Of a stretch of 64,000 nucleotides of DNA, positions 37,801 through 50,573 are shown one piece after another (positions within the stretch are counted from its first letter, which is position 1; every line of letters begins with the position of its first letter). The notes under the pieces are model-generated. The model worked only from the letters and a program-made list of their open reading frames with translations, was not told the DNA's origin and ran no database searches. The position numbers were made by a program, and so were the translations under genes. The DNA lies in the NCBI GenBank assembly GCA_000231825.2, contig JH720304.1, positions 1,567,068-1,631,067 of the forward strand, written 5' to 3'. The DNA comes from Tetrahymena elliotti 4EA (lineage: Eukaryota > Ciliophora > Oligohymenophorea > Hymenostomatida > Tetrahymenidae).

Positions 37801-40800
37801 GAGATAATTCAGCTGAGACCTTATTTAAAAGAGAAGGAGATTCCTTTCCAACAGAAGTATTTTAAAGTATGGAATCTTTACTTACATAATCAGGATAACT
37901 CTTTTTTGATTAGTTTGAATTCTATTTCTAAAATAGTCTATGACTATCATCTATTAATAAGCTGTTGTTGCTTTCAATTTTCTATTTAGATGATAGTTCA
38001 AAATTTTGATTAAAATTATTGTTTGCTTCCTCTGAATCCTTTTTAGTTAGATGAATTGGATTTTTTGAATTATCTTTCACTTCGATTAGTGATTTAACTT
38101 TCTCTATCATTTGTTTTTCTTACAATATTTCCATTTGAGCCTCTAAAATAGCATTCTCAAGTGCGATACTAAATGAACTTAAATTAGAATTCTGTTACAA
38201 TACTTTTTTGATTTGGTAATTGGGGTCAAGTTTTTTAATAAAATTTTTTGGCATTCTAAATTTATTTAGGATTTCTTAATTTAGAATTTTTGTTGAAGAT
38301 TTTTAGTATTCTTCATGAAGATTTATCTAGCCTAAAAGAGTTTGAAATTTCTATTCTTTATTATGATCCTCTTCTTCGCCAGATGAAACTTCTTTAATTT
38401 CTTCATTTTCTTAATTCTCATCTGAATTACTCTCTTCTTCATCTTTTTCACTTACTATTTAATTGTCCTGAGTCTCGAATTTTTAACTCTCTTTTAAATT
38501 CTAAGAAAAGTTTTGAGTATCATCTTTTTATTCACCTTTTAATAACCTTTTACCCTTTATATTATCTAATAGTTTATTTTAAAAAATACTGTAAGCAGAT
38601 TTTTCTTGTTATTTATTTTCTGCATCATTTTGCCCATTAGGTGAGATTTAACCTTGCGATTTCATCTTGACTAAACTATTAATCATATTGATAGGTATAT
38701 CCTTAAATTTACTAGAAGCAGAGCTTGAGTTCATTGTTAATTTAATGCTTTAAAAATCTTTATAGCTATTACTAAAATTTTAAAGTCTAGACAGCTACGT
38801 GCCAAATTATGACATCAAACCTATACTTGTAGTTGCACCTAAATATGTAATCATGCTTTTGGTGAAATCCATTTTCTTTCCAACAGCTTTTTTATTGATT
38901 GTTAAGTCATGAAATTTCAGTATAAAATATACATCTTTATTTGAAGTCCCTTCTTATTTGTTAAAGTTAAACTTGTTTAAATGCATAGAATATTTAAAGA
39001 ATAATCTGATTTAAAACATCTTCAATGATCTAGAATCTTTACTATAACTAAACTTACTTTTAATGTCTTATGAACTAACATTTTAAGAAGAGGTTATCTA
39101 TCCTAAATTCTTTTTGAGCATTTTAAAAGCCTAGAACTAATCTAAGAAATCTAAAGTCTCTTCACTCAGTAGATCAATATCGGAAATATCTAAATTATTT
39201 TTAACATCTTTAGAATTTTTTTAACAATAATCAATGTAATGATTAAATTATTAAATTGTCTATTCATAGCTTTCAGATAAGTTATACCATCCTTTGGTTG
39301 TCTTCTCTATTTAAACATTCATTTCATTTGATTATAAAATTTATTTTATATCTTCTTTTTTTTACCTGAAAATCTTCAAAATATCTTTGAAAAATATAAA
39401 AGCATAATATTTGTAAAGAATTTGGCTTGGTTTAGGAGGTTTTTTTACTTCATTAAATAGCTTTGAAATGAGATTTTAAGTAACTCCTACAACCATACCT
39501 TTTCTATTAAAAACAAGGAAGTCAAACGCAGAATTGATTTTTAAAATGTTGCCTGCCATTTAAAAATCATCTGTGCTTGTAAATATATAATCGATATATA
39601 TCTTTACTTATTATATAAAGCCTTCTTTAGATTAGATAAATGAATAGAAATTACTTTAAATCAGAGAACTCTTACCGCTTTCTATGTAATGCTTCATAAA
39701 CTAATCATGAAGTCTTGAAATATACTATGGCATCAAATCATTAATTTTTTAGACTTGACCTCCTTCCTCCTTACTATAGCCAAAATATTCCATAAATTTT
39801 TGATCTTTTTTAGACACAATTCTTCCCATGTTTTAACTTAAACTGACAATTATAGTTTAAACATTTCCTTGAACAAAGTTAGATGAATGAATGATTTCAA
39901 CATTTTTAAGCATATCTCTATTTTTAATATCGTCTCCTATTTCATCTAATTATTACGCCTTAACTGTGTCATTTAATACAACTAAATAAAATAGAATTTT
40001 AAGTTTCTAAAGCTAATAGCTATCATATTTTTAGACATTCTTATCTATTTATTTTAGTTTAAATTGAAACTGCATACTTAATTTTTGAATGTTTACAGCT
40101 AAATCCAAACTTTTTACCTAAAATTTATCCATATCACTGTACCCTATAAGCATATTTTACCAGAATTCAATCTTTTTTTATATGCAAGAAATAACAAGAG
40201 GGATAAATTTAGCACAAATATAATCTATTTATATGACTGTATACACTGTTAACTCCTAATTCCTCTATACGAAGCTTGATGATTTATCAGAATTTTCTTT
40301 TGATTATTCCAATCTGTCGTCTAGTTTATACTCAACAGCTCTACATAACACCTCAGACACCATTTAAAAGTAATAAGAAGATTTCTTTATATTTTTAGAT
40401 AAGTACTACTTAATCTAAAAATAAGCTTTAGGAGCATTTCCGTACAACTTGTATAAAAAGGAGATATATTTTAGATTTATATGTTCAAGATCATCCCTAC
40501 TATTTTTTATGTTTTATTGGTCTAAAACCCACAAAAAAATGATGTTTATAAAATCATTGATGTAATTAAGATCAACTCTCTATTTCTTAATTAAATAGCT
40601 TTTATCTTTTTACTTGCAAAGACACTTACTATGATTGCAGTTAGAAAAATGGATTTAAAATAATTATATCAATTCACATTTCGCATTTTCGCTGTGTGAG
40701 CTTTCATTAGCCAAAAACATAAGCTATTCTAAATAAATATCAATATAATATATTTTCTATTCATAAAAATGGGAGCTATTATCATAGAAATTTGACTTCA

Positions 40801-41779
40801 TAATAGAATGGTATCTATGGTTGATTAAAGTTTAAAATGTGCTTTGAGATAGTATACCAAATAAGACGATGTAATAAAAAAGTTCATTTCCTGATATAAG
40901 ATTACTGCCAAATATCCAAAAACTGCAAATTAAATTAATAGAGAGATATTAAGAAGAGCATACGGTGTAAAATCTAAGAATCTATTAATCTCTATAGGGA
41001 ATGTTGAGATAAATATCAAATAAATTTAGTAAAGAATATATGAATGAAATGACAAACTTTAATGAATCAGCAAAAGAAGAGTCAATGTAGTAGACAAAGG
41101 TAAGGCTACATTTTAAAAGTTGTAGTAGAACCATCAGCTTACTAAATTTTCTTTTAAATTTGTTAGACTCTTCAAATTAATAATTTCTAAAAAAAAATGT
41201 AGTAACCATTGATGTACAAACACCGAGAAGAGCACCAAGAGATGCAAAAATCCATAAATAGATAGGAACTTAGCAACCATTAGATCTTTGTGATGTCAGA
41301 AAGCTCCTACGCCCACAAAATATCATTCCGAAATTTATTTCCATTACTGGTATCAAAAACACAAAATTATATAATGTAAAGTAAGTATTTAAAATTTAGT
41401 TTATATTCTTGAATAAACTCAAATATTTAGTGTAGAGGTATTTATTTTTATTCATTAAAAGTGCTAAGATAGCAACATAAATGAAATAGCTATATATTAT
41501 CAGTTGAATTAGCACAAAAAATCCTAATGTTAAAGCATCATTTCCTTTTAAAAAAAGTAGGAAGGTTAGTGAAGAAACTTCGTTAGCGCGAGATAATGAG
41601 CTAATCTTTTCATCATTAAAAAGCTTAGATTCATAATTAGTAAGGTTGTATCCAAGCAACTGTAAGAACTTAATTAAAATTATTAACTTATACAGCTAAG
41701 TAGGAATATTGTAATTTGGCTTTTCCTCTATTATTTCAAGAATTGTCTTGCAGTATGCTCTAAAAAACCAGAAGTTCAT
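34870..41779 (-). CDS. Large multi-pass membrane protein with a PAS domain
   Basis: About 2,200 residues from the ATG at 41779 (MNFWFFRAYCKTILEI) to TGA at 34870. The first roughly 350 residues hold about eight to ten hydrophobic segments. A long helical cytosolic part follows. A PAS domain is coded at about 39620-39880: TIIVSLSQNMGRIVSKKDQK, then FMEYFGYSKEEGGQ, then INDLMPQYISRLHDQFMKHY. This is the usual arrangement of a strand, a Gly-Tyr-Ser segment and an LMP motif. Downstream is a low-complexity Ser/Asn/Gln/Glu-rich region, then a membrane segment (KFILFFFFLTFVVLNVI), a long non-cytosolic domain, a last membrane segment (ACLIAFVLAINWFY) and a short tail. Ciliates carry many such PAS membrane proteins; ligand and output are unknown. 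Introns are few and mostly in the 3' half. Confidence 0.78.
39620..39880 (-). other. PAS domain coding segment
   Basis: The encoded text runs from TIIVSLSQNMGRIV to FMKHYIESGKSSL. Gly-Arg-Ile-Val, FGYS and LMP are at the usual PAS spacing. It lies in one exon. Confidence 0.7.
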
Positions 41780-41795
41780 TTGAATTTTTTTTCTT

Positions 41796-42133
41796 AATCT
41801 TCTAAATTTTTAATAAAAAAGTTTACTTATTTAAATTTAATATGTTTATTTATTTGTTTGTTTGCTCTTTTGATTTATTGATTGATAACTTTAATCAGTT
41901 TATCAAAGAAAAAAAAAATGATGAGTAGTACAAATTGATGTTTATTTTTTAATTACTTGGAGATTTTATTATTGATGTTAAAGATTAAGGTAGTTATTTT
42001 TATGTCTTATTACTCAAGTTTTTTTTCTAAAAAATAGGATTTAAAATCCAAAAATTAACTCTGGTAAAGACAAAATAAAAATAAATACTTGTCAAAAATA
42101 CAATTCTAAAAACTAATATTATTTAGTTTTATT
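41796..42133. repeat. Tandem duplication, copy 1
   Basis: Shares with copy 2 the ordered blocks AATCTTCTAAATTTTTAAT, a T/G-rich GTTTATTTG-TTTGC tract, TGATAACTTTA(A/G)TCAGTTT, GTACAAATTGAT, GATTTAAA-TCCAAAAA, and ACAAAATAAAAATAAATA followed by TTGTCAAAAATACAATT. It also includes a small part of the gene's 5' region. Confidence 0.8.
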
Positions 42134-42194
42134 TTTCCTCTAAAATTTCAAGTAATACTCCTAAAAAAAACAAAAAATACATTTAAATTTTTTG

Positions 42195-42533
42195 TATTAA
42201 TCTTCTAAATTTTTAATGATAATCTTAAAACAAAACTTATTTGAAAGTTAATTCTCTTGTTTATTTGCTTGCTTGTTCGTTTTTGCTTAATTGAATGATA
42301 ACTTTAGTCAGTTTGTAAAAGAAACAAAACTAAAAAAATAGTTAAGATAATTAAGTGTACAAATTGATATTAATGTTTTAAATTAGTTGAGTTTTTATTT
42401 TTATTCATATTTTTTTATTCCAGCTTATTTCAAAAAACTATGATTTAAATTCCAAAAACTTGATAAAAACAAAATAAAAATAAATATTTGTCAAAAATAC
42501 AATTTTAAAAGCAAAGATTATTTAGTTCTTGTA
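42195..42533. repeat. Tandem duplication, copy 2
   Basis: Diverged copy of 41796-42133 with the blocks in the same order and spacing. It includes TGATAACTTTAGTCAGTTTG and TTGTCAAAAATACAATTTTA, and ends with ATTATTTAGTT as copy 1 does. Confidence 0.8.
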
Positions 42534-42852
42534 AATTCAAATTTTTCTACTTAATTAAATAAATTCATGTAGGTTTAATTAAATTAATTATTCTTATTAT
42601 GTTAAATAATAGCAAAATTTATCTACAATTAAAATAATTTCTTCCTAAAATCAAAAAATAAAATAAAACATTTTAAATGTTTGGTTGGGAATATTTAATT
42701 TATTTAATTATATTTATGATATTGTTAAAAGCTGATAAATATTAAATTAAATAAAAATTTATTGATTTGATTTCATCAAAATTGAATTAATATTTAAACT
42801 ATTTGCACGTCTTGTTAATACATTAATTAGAATAAAGAAGCAACAAGCAGAT

Positions 42853-45800
42853 ATGAAGAAAATCTTAGATTAAATTGTAGAAGGTATTTCAGGGAAGTAT
42901 TCAATCCCAACAGAAAAAGCATAGTAGATTTCGCATTTCAATAAGTTATTTGAGTGCTATCATTCATTAGGTAGCTACATCGAAAAAAACCAAAATGTAT
43001 GAAATTAATAGCATTTTAAAATCTAATCCATTTCATACTCAATTATTTAAAAAAACAGGCTGAGTTGAAAGAAAATTACACTACTTTAGAAAAATTATTA
43101 ACAGATAGCTTAGCATTTAATTTTATAGATTATGCAAATTAAGATACGTTTGCAAGAGCCATAGGTCGTGTTATCATGGCAACTATCAAATAAGATTCAG
43201 GAAAATCTTCTGCTCTTCTTGATATGATGGTTAATGGAATTAAGCCAAAAAACATTTAAAAAACGTAATAAATAATAATTTAACTTAGGGTTTAGTATTT
43301 GATATAATATTTGATTTTTAAAATAGAATCCATTTTTAAGTACTCATCTTTGTGATGGAATTTCGAAGAAATATAACTTTATCTTATCCTCAACTAAATG
43401 AAGTACTATAAAATCTTTTCAAGATTCTTAAAAAAAACAATGAAATTCCTCTTAGAATTAACAGCATGAAAGTTTTTAGATATTTAATTAGGGAATAAGT
43501 TAATGTAAATGCAACCAATAAATCTGAAACGTACAAGCTCATCACTAAATTCATGTTTACAGTAAATATTTCAAAAAAAATTTATTTTCTACTAAACCTA
43601 CTATTGATTGATATATATATCTTTATTCTAATTAAAAGGAAAAATCTGATGAATTGAGAAAAGAGGCTATGATAACTCTTATTGATTTTTTAAAATTTGC
43701 TGATGCACCTTTTATGGCCCCTTATTATGAGGCTTTATTGACAGACATTTACAAAGTATTTAAAGAATTTTTATGAAAATGATTTTTGATTTAGGTTTAA
43801 ATTTGTTTTAAAAAGTAATTACAAGAGACTAAAGATTGGGCCTACAAAAAAGCTTGTGCAGAATCTATTTAACTGCTATTAGAACTTTATATTAATAGTG
43901 ATATGGAAAACTTGTTAAAAGAGCTAAAAGCTAAAAAAGGAAAAAAAGAACAACCTAAACCTACTCCTGAAAGCACAGAACCTAAAGATAAATTTAAAGT
44001 AATCCTTAATTTACTCACTGAACACTTAAATGAGCGTAAAAATAAAATATAATATTTTGAAGTTAACATAAATATTAAACAAATTAATTAGATGGAAAAA
44101 ACTTGAGACTAATTGTAATAGAAATATTCTATAATATTATATACAAATAAGAAAGTAACATGAGCATGACCTTTTTCAGTAATATTTTGGAATTCTTCTT
44201 TTCATAGATAAGCAAGGTAATATAATAAATTAATCTTTTAGCTATTTAGAATAAAATTAAAATAAATAAATAGATGGCTTTTGCTCAAGATCATGATACT
44301 TTTGTTGTGAGAGATATTATGGGTATGTTTATTATCAAGTTGTTGGTTTTCTTAAATAACAAGCAAAAATTTGAGCTCTATGAATATCTCAAGAGAAAGT
44401 TACCTGATTTTGGAAAAGCTTATAAAGACATATATTTAAGATATCTATAGAATCCAAATAATTTGAATAGCTAAAAAAATTAACAAAGTTTGCAGCATTA
44501 ATCATTGATTGCTCTTCGTTGCTTTTTTGCTTTAGTTTAGATACTTGGTTCTGATTTATTTGAACAAATCAAGAAACCTAATGAAATGTGTGAACTCCTT
44601 TCCCCATTCTTTCAATTCAACAACCCATAATTTTATCTTTTGGGTTCACATGTCATGAAAGCTCTCTTTTCAGAAAACCCTAAATGGCAAACTAATATCC
44701 TTTCATTGATATTAAATTAAATGACTTTAGATTTAGCTGAATTAGAGTCTATGAAAGAAGTTTGCAATATATAAGATCCATAATTCAAGCTTTATGTATC
44801 TTCTATGTAATTTTATACTTATGAAAAGTTTCTTGTTTAGTAAATTCATTTAAAATATCAGTTATGGACACTCGATAGCTCTTGGAACTCTCCTTAAACA
44901 CATGGACTTTAATTTGCATTCTATACCATATGATATAGCTATGACTATGTTTGAATTTGCAAAAGGGTAACTAACAAATAAACTCAATAAATTATAAAAA
45001 TCATATGCTTAAAATAAAATTTATTAGATTAGTTAAGACAGAATATAAGTCAGAAGATCCTAATTCGGAAGAACTCCACTTTATAAATTCTATAAGATAT
45101 TAAGCAGGGTGGACTTTAATTAACACTTTGCTTTGCTTAGATGTTAATTGGCTGAAGTAAGAAATAAAATCAATATATAATATGTGGCAGGATGTTTTAG
45201 GTTAAAAAAGAAAAGAAACAACTAAATTAACTAATTTTATCTCTGATTTAAATGCTAAAAGAAAGGCACTTAAAGGTATTCACTACTTCCTCAAAAATTT
45301 AAATCGCTTACACACTGAAATGGTTCTTAAATTCTGTGCCAATTTGGTTATTAATTTCTATTAGTAGTATATAGCACCAACTGAAAAAGATTTAGGTTTC
45401 TCAATACCTAAAAACCACAATGATTTAGTTCTAGCAAAAATTGATTTATATTCTTGCCTCAACTTGTTCCCACCTAAATTAATTTCATAGCATATTAATG
45501 CTCTAATCTAGACATCTGTTGATGACATTTTCACTATTAATTAGAATGATTTTACTCCATCACTTAAAGGATTGATGGATGGAGAAGATCTTAATATTGG
45601 TTTGGAACTATAAGAAAGTAATGTTAGATTTAAGCTCTTCAATAGCTCAAATATAAAAAAACTCTAAGACCACAATATCTAAAGAAACGAAGATTATTTA
45701 TTAACTTATGATTCAGTTTATCTCAAGTATTAAGAAAAGAACTATGCCTTTTCAATCTAGCTATGCTTTTAGTAATTTGAATTTATTGGTCGTATTCTCG

Positions 45801-48800
45801 CGTCTCATAGCTTTACAAGTAAAAATAAAATAAACTTGCTAAAATATATGGTTAACAATCAAGCAGGTATATTATCTTTGAAAGATTAAAATGCTAAATT
45901 TTTAAAACTCTAACCATTCTTGTTGGTAAGCATTTTTATTGCAAAGAAAATAAGAGAAGCATAATCAAAAAGCAACTTAGAGCCTATTGAAGTTGAGATA
46001 GTCTAGTATTTAAAATAAATGACAGAAAGTGGTTTCTCTAGTGACGATCACATCATTAGAACTTTAGCTGGAGGTTCATATGCTTTGCTTGTAGGTATCA
46101 AAACAAATACACCATATATTGAAGCCTTAATCAAGTAAATAATAATTTTTTTTTATTTCAACTCCATTTAAGCATACTTATATTTTCAATTAAAAATGCT
46201 TTGTTCTTAAAATTTTAAGCTTTCTTCTAAGTTTTAGTACTTTAAGCTTAAATTGATGGATTTAGTTTTTGTAACTATTAAAATTTTATCAGCATATAAA
46301 TAGCTGAATAAATTTTTTAAAAAGAAATAAATTATAGATCTATTATAATTATTATAACAAAATTATTTTAACATTTATTTTTTTAATTTAAATGAGAATT
46401 AATTTTTATTATTTATTAGTTTAATTTTAGTTTTGTTATTTAAATTAAAATATCTTTTTTATTAAAGGAATTTACAAGAAAAAATTGTGAAAAATGAGCT
46501 AAGTTCTTCTATTGTATCATGTGCAGGATTTATTTGTAAATATAACAAATTCAAGGTAATAGAGGAACATATTTAAAGTATAGCAGGAATATTTTAGAAA
46601 GCTAGCAAAAATCCTGATTAATCTACTTAACTTTGGTTAATACAGTCTCTGACAAAAGTTATTGAGTCTTATTAAGAAGATTCTATTGAAATAATCCGCT
46701 CTTGCTTTTTATTTATAAATATGCAGCATCTCAGATAAATTTTACCTTTTGAATATTTATGGAACCAGTTATACAAAACAATGCTTGAGAAGATTCTAAA
46801 ACTCATCAGAAAAGTACCCAAAATGATTGAAGAAAAAACCATTTTTTCAAACTTCTAGAGTTCTTTTTGGGAAGTATAGCATCAAGTCTTTCCAAACATA
46901 GACATCCCTTCAGCTGACACATAGGTTTTAGCAAATCATTTACATTTAATCTTCAGTTCAATTTTTAAATCACCATAAGATGAATAAAAAGCTATCTATG
47001 GATTAAAATAAGATTTAGATTAAATCTATAAATATAACAATAGTTCCATTCAAGTTATTTTAAAAACTATTGAAAAAATGATCAATGATAGAAAGCAACA
47101 AAAAGCATTAAAGATAGGTAAAATTTTAGATATTCATTAATTTATTTGAAATATTTTTTTATTTAGATAAAGAATATTTGCTTAATCATCTCATAAGAAA
47201 AATGAATTACTTTAACACTAGGAAGGATTATTACATAGCTGAAAATATAGAGGTTCTATATACTAATCTGATTGAAGAAAAGGAGAGTTTTACCTTATAA
47301 GTTTGTTAAAAGAAATTGGATATGTTTTCTTTTATTTTGTTTGGTGAATCATTTGAAGTAAAGTAGGGAGATGATGATGAAGGACCATCTAAAAAGTCAA
47401 ACGAAAAAAAGGAATATTCTAAAGAAGATTTGATTGATATCAATTTAAGAACTAAAATCTTTGTTTTATCTTGTGTAGAAAATTTCTTGAGAGAGTGGGA
47501 TCCTAAAGACATTAATAAAGACTCAATAGCAAATTTTACTTAATTTATTTTTACATTCATTTTTAAAATTGTTACTTCTTCTCATGAAGAATTCAGAGCT
47601 CCTGGTATGCAGATATTGATGAACTTCCTTGCTGTAAAAAAATACTTCATTAATTCATTTTTTATTTAATAAATTTCCCTTTTTATGCTTTTAATAAATA
47701 TATTCTCATTCAATAGAAAATTAAAAAAATGACTGGAGAAGGTGAAATGATAACAGGCAAAATTAACTATGAAGAGTAAAGAAATCTACTACTAAAAGAC
47801 TACCCAGCTTAGATTGATTCAGTTGTTAGCTAAAATATCAAAAATGAAAGTGAAAATACACCTGAAGTGAATATTTACACTTTCTAATTGCTGTCAAAAT
47901 TCTTCAAAATTATCCTTAATTCTGATATTGGGTTCATTAAAAGGTTAATTAATCTTGTTTCCAAACCTCTTTTAAATAATATCAAGAGTAATTTTTTTAA
48001 CCATTAATCAATAAAATAACTTTTTTTTTTTAAATTTAGTCACATTCTAATCTTTCTACAGTGAAAAATCAACAACATCAATATAAATTAGAAGAATTGA
48101 ATGCCTTTGCAAGATTTACATATTCATCCAAAACAGAGTTAAAAATAGAGAATTATAAACAAGTCTGTTTGGAGTCTTTCCACCTATGTAATAATTTCAT
48201 ACTCTTTATCAAAAACATAATTTATATTTATAAAATAGATTGTTGATGTACCTATTATAAAATGTCCAAGCTGCTATTTTGGATACTTCAGTAGTACTTG
48301 CTGCAAGCAGAAAATAAATTAAGAGCTATAATAATTATTATTTGATATATAATGGAGTTAAGACATCTTATGATGTTAAAATGCATTACTATATGCTTTC
48401 TAACTTTGTAAAATATTACTTAGTTTTAAGTGAGGCAGTCAAGAATATCCAAATTGATAATTAAGAATAACAAGATCTTATCAATAAGCTCAAATCAAAT
48501 GAGAAATACCTCAATCATGGCCCTAAAATGAGTCATATATGTTACTCAACTCTTCTGTTCTAATTATGCTCTAATACTAGTATTGATTAAGAAGAGTAAT
48601 ACATAAAAAAGATTCAAGCTTAAATGATAGATATTTCTCTTTTAAAAAAACTCAATCACAAGCTTTAAATACTTGGTATAATGAAATAGCTTTTAGAATC
48701 TAGAATGAGTGAGCTTCTCTCTGAAGAATAATCTGCTCTATTCAACAATGCTTAGTAAAAAACACAAACAGTTTAAAAGATAAGTTTTGAAGAATTATTT

Positions 48801-50029
48801 GAAGTTCTTATAACTTATCTTGATTATGGATTGCTTGATTTTGATTAAATTTGCATAGAAATAGCAACAATTACAGTAAAAGCAGGAAATCTCCTCTCTT
48901 AATAAGTCTTAAATTAAATAGAGCAGATGCTTGAAATAATATTAGCTAGATATTTAGATAAGAAAATGAGTTCTCAATAAGACAACCTTACCTACTTAAA
49001 TATAATCAAATCATCATTCATTTTAAAGCTAAGCATTCTAAAGAACTTGAATTAAATTGAAAGTTTTTCTGAAAAATTATCATTTTCAGCATACATTCTA
49101 TTTACTAAATTGTGCTATCACTTCTCATACAATGATATCTTACCTTTAAGAAGAGCTTTCACAACAATATGTAATTTAAATTGATAAAAAATTAAATTAA
49201 TTATTTTATTATTAACAAAAAATATTTAGTAAGAGATAAAATTACCTCTCTTCCTTAGGTTGGTGAAGAAAGTGAAAAGACTATTGAATCAATCATACTT
49301 TCTTTGACTGATTTACTTAGCTTTGAAATAGATAAAAATGGGGCTAACTAAGAAAATAGACTCTATTTTAGCATCTTAAACTACTTCTCCGTCCATGATT
49401 CTTTAATTATCAACTTCAACAGATTGAATCCTTAATCTTTGAATAAAATTAATTCAATCTTTTCTGTTTGCTTGTCACATATCATGAAAAGTTTACCAAA
49501 TATTACAGCCTTTTTATCATATGCTAGAAGTGTTTTTAACGAAAATAAAATTTTGGATGATTAACTTATCAGTCCTATTTTCTTTATTTGTTCTAATGTT
49601 ATCCAAAAACTTAAATCAGTTTTATAATAAGGATAGTAATTAGATGAATTGCTTAAAAATTCCGTTATTGAAGTTCTAAAAATTTTCTTGCTAGTAAATG
49701 TTCATGGTAATGAATAGTAGAAGAAGAATTGCTTTGAATTTTTCCTAAGATTTTTCATGCTATTTGTAAATCAAAGATTTTCTCAACCAGATACTGTAGA
49801 AATTTTATAACTAGTAAATTAAATTCTAAAACATGTAGTTTCTTCTGTCTCTCTACAAGATATTGGAGTCATTATTAAATCTTTACCACCAAAATTATAG
49901 TAAGTACTACAAAACTTATTAAAAACTGACTCAAGAGTTATACAAGCTCAACAACAGGCTCAATAACAACAGCAGTAACAATAATAGTAATAAAATAAAC
50001 CAACTCTTTAACTTAAAACTTTTAGTTGA
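42853..50029 (+). CDS. HEATR5: HEATR5/Laa1-like HEAT-repeat protein
   Basis: About 2,000-2,100 residues from the ATG at 42853 (MKKILDQIVEGISGKYSIPT), close to the length of HEATR5 proteins, which bind clathrin adaptors and dynein-linked factors in endosome and Golgi traffic. The whole protein is a run of helical HEAT-type pairs. Diagnostic blocks in order are FARAIGRVIMATIKQD near the N-terminus, LIALRCFFALVQILGSDLF, the conserved RYQAGWTLINTLLCLDVNWL with a following W-Q-D-V-L, DHIIRTLAGGSYALLVG, and EEFRAPGMQILMNFLA near the C-terminus. Introns are mostly 50-80 nt, with one of about 333 nt (46135-46467). The protein ends with a polyglutamine tract coded by mixed CAA, CAG, TAA and TAG, then KPTLQLKTFS. 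HEATR5 identity is inferred from these blocks, not from a database search. Confidence 0.75.
46135..46467 (+). other. Large intron in the HEATR5-like gene
   Basis: GTAAATAATAATT...ATTAAAG, 333 nt, several times longer than the other introns. Removal joins ALIK to NLQEKIVKNELSSS in phase. Confidence 0.65.
49940..49994 (+). repeat. Polyglutamine tract coded by mixed codons
   Basis: Fourteen or so Gln codons in CAA, CAG, TAA and TAG follow AQQQAQ near the end of the HEATR5-like protein. The mixed use of TAA/TAG and CAA/CAG within one homopolymer is direct support for the reassigned code. Confidence 0.8.
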
Positions 50030-50143
50030 TAAAATTTTAATTGAAACTGTATTTTTTATTAAATTATCTAAAAATTCTAAAGTCAAAAAAGATTTTAAAA
50101 ATCAAATAAATTCTCATAAAATAAAGATAAAAATTAAAAAAAT

Positions 50144-50448
50144 ATGAATAACAAAGAAGGAGATGATATTTATAATGTGTATGTTTAAGTATGTATTTTG
50201 AGGTTTATGAATTATTTAAGTTATCAATTGATTAAAGTAATTTTAAGAAATTAAATTATTAAAAAATATGTGATTCGAAAGAAGTTAATTTTATTTAACA
50301 AATATCAAATAATTTTAATTATTCATCTGATTCTAGAAAAGATACAAATCCGATAAACTTTAAATGTAAAATAATTATTTAAATTAATATTTCAATTTTG
50401 AATGTTTAGTTTATAAAACCAGAATAAAAATAAAAATGTTTAATTTGA
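50144..50448 (+). CDS. Small hypothetical protein
   Basis: A possible protein of about 65 residues: ATG at 50144 (MNNKEGDDIYNVYVQ), an intron of about 60 nt starting at GTATGTATTT, an exon with LNYQKICDSKEVNFIQQ and SSDSRKDTNPINFK, a second intron (GTAAAATAATT...TTTAG), and TGA at 50448. Phases fit, but the gene is short and chance open frames are common, so it is tentative. Confidence 0.35.
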
Positions 50449-50573
50449 ATAACAAGAAAAAAAAGAAATTGATTAGTTTTAGATATTTTATTTTAAACAT
50501 TTTTCATTTATAAATATAATTCAAAACAAAAATTTTATATTAAAATTTATTAATATAAATCAATAATTTCATT

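Larger units (their letters stand above)
41780..42852. other. Divergent spacer with tandem duplication
   Basis: Lies between the starts of the PAS gene (minus) and the HEATR5-like gene (plus). About two thirds of it consists of two diverged copies of one sequence (41796-42133 and 42195-42533). The remaining part up to 42852 is A/T-rich, and an open frame runs into the HEATR5 start without an earlier ATG. Confidence 0.6.
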
